From Bacteroidia bacterium (GTDB lineage Bacteria; Bacteroidota; Bacteroidia; Flavobacteriales; Flavobacteriaceae), in the NCBI GenBank assembly GCA_030428865.1, contig JAUIEK010000002.1, positions 62,001 to 126,000 on the forward strand: a stretch of 64,000 nt of DNA. The letters run 5' to 3'. The notes beneath the pieces were generated by a model. The model made no database searches and was not told the DNA's origin. It saw only the letters and a list, made by a program, of their open reading frames with translations. Position numbers and translations under genes: made by a program. Below are positions 59,267-64,000 of this stretch, piece by piece. Within the stretch, counting starts at the first letter, position 1. Every line of letters begins with the position of its first letter.

Positions 59267-60127
59267 TTAATGATTTAGAGTTCCTGTATTTAAAACAGGT
59301 GAAGCTTCTTTATCTCCACACAAAACAACCATTAGATTACTTACCATAGCTGCTTTTCGCTCTTCATCTAGTGTTACAATTTCTTTTTTATTGAGTTCTT
59401 CTAAGGCCATTTCTACCATACTTACTGCTCCTTCAACAATTTTATGTCTTGCAGCTACAATTGCTGTTGCTTGTTGACGTTTCAACATGGCATTTGCAAT
59501 TTCTTGTGCATAAGCAAGGTATCCGATTCTGGCTTCTAGAACTTCTATTCCCGCTATAGCTAATCGTTCTTCTATTTCTTTTTCCAGCGCTTCGCTAACT
59601 TCATTAACACTAGAACGTAGTGTAATCTCCTCTTCACGACCTTCATCAGCAAAATTGTCATAAGGATACATGCTAGCGAGCTTTCTCACTGCTGCATCTG
59701 TTTGAACACGTACAAAATTTTCGTAGTTATCTACATCAAAAGCAGCTTTGTAAGTATCTGTAACTCTCCAAACCAGTATGGTACTAATCATTACTGGATT
59801 CCCTAGTTTGTCATTAACCTTTAGTCGTTCACTATCAAAGTTGCTAGCTCGTAAAGAAATTTTCTTTTTAGTGTAAAGAGGGTTTGCCCAATACAATCCA
59901 TTTTTCTTAATTGTTCCAACGTATTTACCAAAGAGCAGAATTACTTTAGAAGTATTTGGATTTACTAAAATAAAACCAAACATACTAATAAAACCGATTG
60001 CAGTTAGAATTAAAAATACAGGATTATTGTAATTGATAGATAAGATGATTCCCCCAAAGAAAACACCTATAACGAAAAATAGCATTAAATAGCCACTTGT
60101 AGGGTTGATGATTTTTTCAGCTTTCAT
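59267..60127 (-). CDS. SPFH (band 7 / prohibitin-flotillin) domain protein
   Basis: 286 residues: two short N-terminal membrane segments (LMLFFVIGVFFGGIIL; PVFLILTAIGFISMFGFIL) and the SPFH domain (VILLFGKYVGTIKKNGLYWANPLYTKKKISLRASNF...VNDKLGNPVMISTILVWRVTDTYKAAFDV). A coiled coil follows (LEKEIEERLAIAGIEVLEARIGYLAYAQEIANAMLKRQQATAIVAARHKIVEGAV). SPFH proteins build membrane microdomain cages that often regulate proteases or transporters; no NfeD or FtsH partner is adjacent. First gene of the six-gene operon. Confidence 0.94.
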   Translation of the reverse strand: MKAEKIINPTSGYLMLFFVIGVFFGGIILSINYNNPVFLILTAIGFISMFGFILVNPNTSKVILLFGKYVGTIKKNGLYWANPLYTKKKISLRASNFDSERLKVNDKLGNPVMISTILVWRVTDTYKAAFDVDNYENFVRVQTDAAVRKLASMYPYDNFADEGREEEITLRSSVNEVSEALEKEIEERLAIAGIEVLEARIGYLAYAQEIANAMLKRQQATAIVAARHKIVEGAVSMVEMALEELNKKEIVTLDEERKAAMVSNLMVVLCGDKEASPVLNTGTLNH

Positions 60128-60133
60128 GATTTG

Positions 60134-60153
60134 AAATGATATTAAAATGATAT
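60134..60153. promoter_or_regulatory. direct repeat upstream of the SPFH operon, possible RHH operator
   Basis: AAATGATAT occurs at 60134-60142 and 60145-60153, spaced 11 bp (one helical turn), between the SPFH ATG and its upstream region. This is the arrangement favoured by Arc-type RHH dimers, and such a protein is encoded in the same operon. Confidence 0.4.
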
Positions 60154-60238
60154 CATAAAGATATAAATATTTTTTAGTTTTTGAAAAAAATTAACACCTA
60201 AATTATTTTTACCTTAGCCACACATTAAAAACGACACT

Positions 60239-61021
60239 ATGAAGCGTATATTCTTATTTTTAATTAGTTGCTTAGCTTTTATAACTGTAAATGCATCCAA
60301 TGAGTTACTATGGGGACAAACAGGGCATCGAGTAGTTGGAGAAATTGCTTATCAACATTTGACAAGAAAAGCTAGAAAAAACTTAGAGAAGCTTTTAGAT
60401 AAAGAAGGTTTAGCTATGGTCTCTACTTTTGCAGATGAGATAAAATCTGATAGAAAGTATGACCAATTTAAGCCATGGCATTATGTTAATTTTAAAGAAG
60501 GAGAAACGTACGAAGCATCAGAAAAAAATTCTTCTGGAGACTTAATTGTAGGAATAAAAAAGAGCAAAGAAATTATATTGAACTCTAGCAGTTCTAAAGA
60601 GGAAAAAATATTTTATTTAAAACTATTGGTTCATTTAATAGGTGATTTACATCAACCACTACATGTTGGAAGAACAGAAGATAAAGGTGGAAATTCAATT
60701 AAAGTAAAGTGGTTTAGGAGTAACACGAATTTACATTCTGTTTGGGATACAAAAATGATTGAATCTTTTGGAATGAGTTATTCAGAATTGAGTAGTAATC
60801 TTAATAATTTCAATCCAAGTGAAGTAAGAGAAATTCAAAAAGGATCTGTTTTAGATTGGGTTACTGAAACGCGAGAAATTACAATGAAAGTATATGCGTC
60901 TACAGAACCAAACCAAAATTTGAGCTACAGATATATGTATGATCATTTTTCTACTGTAAAATCTCAATTACAAAAAGGAGGACTTCGTTTGGCAAAAGTG
61001 CTGAATGAACTGTTTGGTTAA
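60239..61021 (+). CDS. S1/P1 family nuclease
   Basis: 260 residues with a signal peptide (MKRIFLFLISCLAFITVNA). The zinc-cluster ligands of the S1/P1 class are visible in order: WGQTGHRVVGEIA (Trp and His), FADEIKSD (Asp), PWHYVNF (His), HLIGDLHQPLHVG (His, Asp, His), and HSVWDTKMI (His, Asp). It is an exported tri-zinc endonuclease or nucleotidase acting on single-stranded nucleic acid. It has no operon partner. Confidence 0.94.
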   Translation: MKRIFLFLISCLAFITVNASNELLWGQTGHRVVGEIAYQHLTRKARKNLEKLLDKEGLAMVSTFADEIKSDRKYDQFKPWHYVNFKEGETYEASEKNSSGDLIVGIKKSKEIILNSSSSKEEKIFYLKLLVHLIGDLHQPLHVGRTEDKGGNSIKVKWFRSNTNLHSVWDTKMIESFGMSYSELSSNLNNFNPSEVREIQKGSVLDWVTETREITMKVYASTEPNQNLSYRYMYDHFSTVKSQLQKGGLRLAKVLNELFG

Positions 61022-61079
61022 GCTGTTAAGCTTTTGTTAATCAGAATAATGAAGGTATTCTTATTTGTACCTTTACGCA

Positions 61080-61607
61080 ATGAGAATTTTTTTTATAGTT
61101 ATTATATGCTTCACTACTTTTCTTTCTTGTAAAAGGCAAGAGAAAGAAGAAACAAAAGCTGAAATTATAGAAGTAACCTCTAAGAAAGAAAATATACCTA
61201 CGGTTGATTATTCTGGTCTAGAGCCTTATCTTACTAAAAATGATGACAAAATATATGTTGTCAATTTTTGGGCTACTTGGTGTAAACCTTGCGTAGAAGA
61301 ATTACCTTATTTTGAGGCAATCACTCAACGTTATAAAGAAAATAATGTAGAAGTTTTGTTGGTTAGTCTAGATTTTCCTAATCAAAAAGAAAGTCGGCTA
61401 ATTCCATTTGTAAATAAAAAGAAGTTATTATCTAAAGTGATTCATTTTGATGATGAAAATGAGCAAGAGTGGATTCCTAAAATTAATAATAATTGGACAG
61501 GAGCAATTCCTGCTACAATAATTTACAATAAGAACAGACGTAAATTTTATGAACGATCTTTTACAGAAAAAGAGTTAGAAAGCGAATTACAAACATTTTT
61601 AAATTAA
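61080..61607 (+). CDS. TlpA-like thioredoxin-fold lipoprotein
   Basis: The start is the ATG at 61080 (the track uses an upstream TTG), giving 175 residues. A lipoprotein signal (FFIVIICFTTFLSCK) is followed by a TlpA/ResA-type thioredoxin domain with the redox motif NFWATWCKPCVEELP and cis-Pro region TGAIPATIIYN. It would reduce or isomerise thiols in periplasmic proteins, for example during cytochrome maturation. It is 6 bases before a second thioredoxin-fold gene, so they form a pair. Confidence 0.92.
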   Translation: MRIFFIVIICFTTFLSCKRQEKEETKAEIIEVTSKKENIPTVDYSGLEPYLTKNDDKIYVVNFWATWCKPCVEELPYFEAITQRYKENNVEVLLVSLDFPNQKESRLIPFVNKKKLLSKVIHFDDENEQEWIPKINNNWTGAIPATIIYNKNRRKFYERSFTEKELESELQTFLN

Positions 61608-61613
61608 CACATC

Positions 61614-62228
61614 ATGCAAACAATTAAAGCTTTTTTAGTATTAACTACTCTTGTGGTTACTACTTTTCTATCAAAAGAGATAGAAAAAGGATACAAGGTA
61701 GGAGATTTTGCCGATGATTTTCGTTTAGAAAATATAGACGGAAAAATGGTTTCTATGGCAGATTATAAAGATGCCAAAGGATTTATTTTAGTATTCACAT
61801 GCAACACATGTCCTTATTCAGTAGCAAATGAAGATAGAATTATTGCGTTGGACAAGAAATATAAATCAAAAGGATACCCAGTGATTGCAATCAATCCTAA
61901 TGATCCGGCTGTAGTTCCTGCAGATGATATGGCTTCAATGAAAGAGCGAGCAAAAGAAAAAGGATTTTCATTTCCTTACTTGTTAGATAAAGAGCAAAAA
62001 GTTTATCCTAAATATGGAGCAACAAAAACACCTCATGTTTTTGTTCTTAACAAAGAAAAAAGCAAATACAGAGTTGAGTATATTGGTGCAATAGATGATA
62101 GTTCTAGAAATCCAAACAATGTGAAAGAAAAATTTGTAGAAGATGCTGTAGAAGCTCTTTTAGTTGGTAAAAAACCTGAAAAAGTATATACAAGAGCCAT
62201 AGGTTGCTCCATTAAAGTAGCGAACTAA
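61614..62228 (+). CDS. thioredoxin family protein (AhpC/TSA-like)
   Basis: 204 residues with an N-terminal hydrophobic signal-like segment (FLVLTTLVVTTFLS). The redoxin domain carries FTCNTCPYSVANEDR, a CxxC within the loop (C-N-T-C), and GATKTPHVFVLNKE. This CNTCPYS variant differs from WCxPC of thioredoxin and matches the thioredoxin-like group related to peroxiredoxins. Probably periplasmic. The C-terminal KPEKVYTRAIGCSIK, with a Cys, is typical of this subgroup. Confidence 0.9.
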   Translation: MQTIKAFLVLTTLVVTTFLSKEIEKGYKVGDFADDFRLENIDGKMVSMADYKDAKGFILVFTCNTCPYSVANEDRIIALDKKYKSKGYPVIAINPNDPAVVPADDMASMKERAKEKGFSFPYLLDKEQKVYPKYGATKTPHVFVLNKEKSKYRVEYIGAIDDSSRNPNNVKEKFVEDAVEALLVGKKPEKVYTRAIGCSIKVAN

Positions 62229-62239
62229 CAAAAACATAC

Positions 62240-62269
62240 AAAGTGAACTTGAAAAGGTTCACTTTTTTT
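62240..62269. terminator. bidirectional terminator between thioredoxin gene and tsaD
   Basis: Stem AAAGTGAAC / GTTCACTTT with loop TTGAAAAG and a following T-run, between convergent genes. Confidence 0.75.
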
Positions 62270-63296
62270 ATTCAGTTACTTTTAGTCTTGCTTTTGCTGA
62301 TACAGAACTTGGAGCTTTGTAGTCCTGTAAGTATTTCAAATATCCTGTAATTCCAATCATAGCGGCATTATCTGTTGTATATTCAAATTTAGGAATGTAG
62401 GTTTTCCAGTTCCAATGTTTTTGGGCCAACTCTAATTGCTTCCTAATCTCTGAATTAGCAGAAACTCCACCAGCTATGGCAATCTGTTTAATATCAGTTT
62501 GTTTTACAGCAGTTTTTAGCTTATCCATCAATATTTCAACAATAGTATGTTGTATAGATGCGCAAATATCATGTAGATTCTCTTCGATAAAATTAGGGCT
62601 CTCTTTTAGGCTTTTTTGGATAAAATATAAAATTCCAGTTTTTAAACCACTAAAGCTAAAATTTAATCCTTCAACCTTAGGTTTAGAAAAACGAAATGCT
62701 TTTGGATTTCCTTTTTGCGCGTATTTATCAATTAATGGTCCGCCAGGATAAGGAAGTCCTAGTATTTTTGCAGATTTATCAAAAGCTTCACCAACGGCAT
62801 CATCTATGGTTTCTCCCAATATTTCCATATCAAAATAATCTTTTACTAAAACAATTTGAGTATGCCCTCCAGAAATAGTTAAACAGATAAAAGGAAAAGA
62901 AGGAATTTTATTATTATCATCTTTTATGAAATGAGCAAGAATATGTGCCTGCATATGATTGACATCAACCAGTGGAATATTTAGAGCTAAAGCTAATGAT
63001 TTAGCAAAAGAAGTCCCTACTAATAGAGAACCCATTAAACCTGGTCCGCGTGTAAAGGCAATGGCACTGAGTTGTTTTTTATCTACATTTGCTTTTTCTA
63101 GCGCTTGTTGAACAACAGGAACAATATTTTGTTGGTGAGCTCTTGAAGCTAGTTCAGGGACTACACCACCATACTTTGCATGAACTTCTTGATTTGCAAT
63201 TACATTACTTAGAACAGTATTACCTTTTAAAATAGCAGCACCTGTATCATCACAAGAAGATTCAATAGCTAAAATAAAAATATCTTGTTTTTTCAA
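62268..63296 (-). CDS. tsaD: tRNA N6-adenosine threonylcarbamoyltransferase
   Basis: 342 residues of ASKHA fold. Phosphate-1 ESSCDDTGAAI, the iron-site motif VNHMQAHILAHF (HxxxH), ISGGHTQIV, the GLPYPGGPLIDKYA block, and AIAGGVSANSEIRK are all present. It makes t6A37 of ANN-decoding tRNAs together with TsaB/TsaE/TsaC. It is transcribed alone, divergent from a TamB-like gene. Confidence 0.97.
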   Translation of the reverse strand: MKKQDIFILAIESSCDDTGAAILKGNTVLSNVIANQEVHAKYGGVVPELASRAHQQNIVPVVQQALEKANVDKKQLSAIAFTRGPGLMGSLLVGTSFAKSLALALNIPLVDVNHMQAHILAHFIKDDNNKIPSFPFICLTISGGHTQIVLVKDYFDMEILGETIDDAVGEAFDKSAKILGLPYPGGPLIDKYAQKGNPKAFRFSKPKVEGLNFSFSGLKTGILYFIQKSLKESPNFIEENLHDICASIQHTIVEILMDKLKTAVKQTDIKQIAIAGGVSANSEIRKQLELAQKHWNWKTYIPKFEYTTDNAAMIGITGYLKYLQDYKAPSSVSAKARLKVTE

Positions 63297-63313
63297 AAAG
63301 CCTTATTTATATG

Positions 63314-63321
63314 CAAAAATA
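63314..63321 (-). promoter_or_regulatory. -7 box TATTTTTG of tsaD
   Basis: Exact TAnnTTTG on the minus strand, 17 bases from the ATG; no clear -33 TTG. Confidence 0.45.
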
Positions 63322-63477
63322 CCCAATAAAGCTCTGTATTCTTACTTTTTTGAGTTAGAAATTTAATAGTTTGTTAAATTTATCGTTCTTTGTACTAGTT
63401 GGCAGCATATTTGCGTTTTTTAAGAAAATAACAATCAAATTCTTACGGTAAGTCTTATAAAAAAATTTGCAAAAATA

Positions 63478-64000
63478 TTGTTTAAGTGGCTTAGGAACGT
63501 ACTGCTTTTTCTATTGTTCCTTGTCTTACTTTTTTCTTTACCTCCTGTGCAAACAAGTTTAGCAAAGCTTGTTACTAATAGAGTTAATAATGACTTTGGT
63601 ACAGATTTAGTTATTAAAAGAGTTGACCTGTCTTTCTTAGGGAGTGTATCTCTTAAAGGAATACAAATAAGAGATCATCATAAAGACACATTAATATTTG
63701 TAGATAAGTTAAGTACTTCTTTAATCAATGCAAAACGTATTCTAGATAATAAAGTAGAGTTAGGAAGCATTTCATTACAAGGTGTTAATTTCCATTTAAC
63801 CACATACCCCAAAGAGCAAGATGATAATTTAAGTGTATTTATAGATTCTTTTGAAGAAGAACCTAAAGATTCTACCTCAAGTGGTTTTGTGCTAAAGACA
63901 TCTAACATATACCTAGAGGATTTTACATTTAGGCAAACTAATCTAGATAAAAGTAAAATCCCTGAATTCTCAGCTTCTAATATGGGAGGAAATATACAAG
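63478..64000 (+). CDS. TamB-like translocation/assembly module protein (DUF490), 5' part only
   Basis: The frame runs off the window end and has no ATG near its N-terminus, so the ORF track missed it. It is open from just after a TAA near 63420. TTG at 63478 (then FKWLRNVLLFLLFLVLLF) is the first usual start codon. A membrane anchor is followed by SLPPVQTSLAKLVTNRVNNDFGTDLVIKRVDLSFLGSVSLKGIQIRD, the AsmA/TamB-type beginning, with repeated beta strands. TamB bridges inner and outer membranes and moves lipids or helps outer-membrane assembly. Divergent from tsaD, as often seen in Flavobacteriaceae. Confidence 0.82.
   Translation, partial: MFKWLRNVLLFLLFLVLLFSLPPVQTSLAKLVTNRVNNDFGTDLVIKRVDLSFLGSVSLKGIQIRDHHKDTLIFVDKLSTSLINAKRILDNKVELGSISLQGVNFHLTTYPKEQDDNLSVFIDSFEEEPKDSTSSGFVLKTSNIYLEDFTFRQTNLDKSKIPEFSASNMGGNIQ

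Overview
The window is a low-GC (roughly one third G+C by eye), gene-dense chromosomal segment from a member of the Bacteroidota, almost certainly a marine-type Flavobacteriaceae. The support is direct: type IX secretion (T9SS) C-terminal sorting domains, a TonB-dependent receptor with an N-terminal carboxypeptidase-like domain, DUF2490, DUF4369, head-GIN (DUF2807) and PspC/PadR families, promoters of the TTG-N17-23-TAnnTTTG type instead of -35/-10 boxes, and little use of Shine-Dalgarno sequences. The genus cannot be fixed from the sequence alone; Tenacibaculum-like is a guess. I see no rRNA, tRNA, CRISPR array, prophage or transposase.

Layout. 1-0.9 kb: 3' end of an ECF sigma factor and an overlapping small membrane protein. 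0.9-8.2 kb: htpG, a FabH-like ketoacyl synthase, a TonB-dependent receptor, a CoA-binding protein and rnz. 8.2-10 kb: pyrR-pyrB, continuing into a STAS-like protein, a tiny T9SS protein and rnz. 10-17.6 kb: TPR protein, DUF2490 pair, tandem DUF368 (PopT-type undecaprenyl-phosphate translocase) genes, aroE and a DUF349 protein. 17.7-25.3 kb: coiled-coil protein with a degenerate zinc ribbon, Nif3-like protein, lpxK, Ppx/GppA, SixA, pdxH, VOC protein, Na+/solute symporter and recR. 25.4-28.9 kb: two tandem paralogous LRR/T9SS surface proteins.

29-40.9 kb is the core of the window. It holds hemJ, hemH, a TrmH methyltransferase and an AraC regulator on the minus strand, divergent from hemA, a hemC-hemD fusion, hemB, hemL, hemE and hemF on the plus strand. 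Together these encode every step from glutamyl-tRNA to protoheme. Two foreign-looking genes interrupt the plus-strand run: a four-helix-bundle (IVP/S23-type) gene flanked by short inverted repeats, and a Ycf48-like BNR lipoprotein.

41-48.4 kb: branched-chain-type E2, a Met-rich DUF6263-like protein, pyruvate dehydrogenase E2 and E1 alpha, a VanX-like dipeptidase and a head-GIN lipoprotein. 48.4-50.9 kb: the rest of a DUF4870-PadR-PspC-head-GIN envelope-stress-type operon with a canonical promoter. A candidate 29-residue amphipathic peptide gene (47.5 kb) and a 34-bp perfect palindrome follow it. 50.9-51.7 kb is the only large non-coding gap and is framed by a 19-bp perfect inverted repeat. 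51.7-57.5 kb: DUF4442, DUF4369, DUF819 and a 1071-residue BNR/sortilin-like secreted protein. 57.6-60.1 kb: an uncharacterised minus-strand operon of SPFH, DUF4177, a PH-like membrane protein, a small secreted peptide, an Arc-type ribbon-helix-helix protein and a membrane-anchored protein; two of these genes are too short for the ORF track. 60.2-64 kb: S1/P1 nuclease, two thioredoxin-fold proteins, tsaD and the 5' end of a TamB-like gene.

The best candidates for something undescribed are the SPFH/DUF4177/PH/RHH operon, the amphipathic micro-peptide downstream of the PspC/head-GIN operon, the repeat-bounded insertion inside the heme operon, and the inverted-repeat-framed gap near 51 kb.
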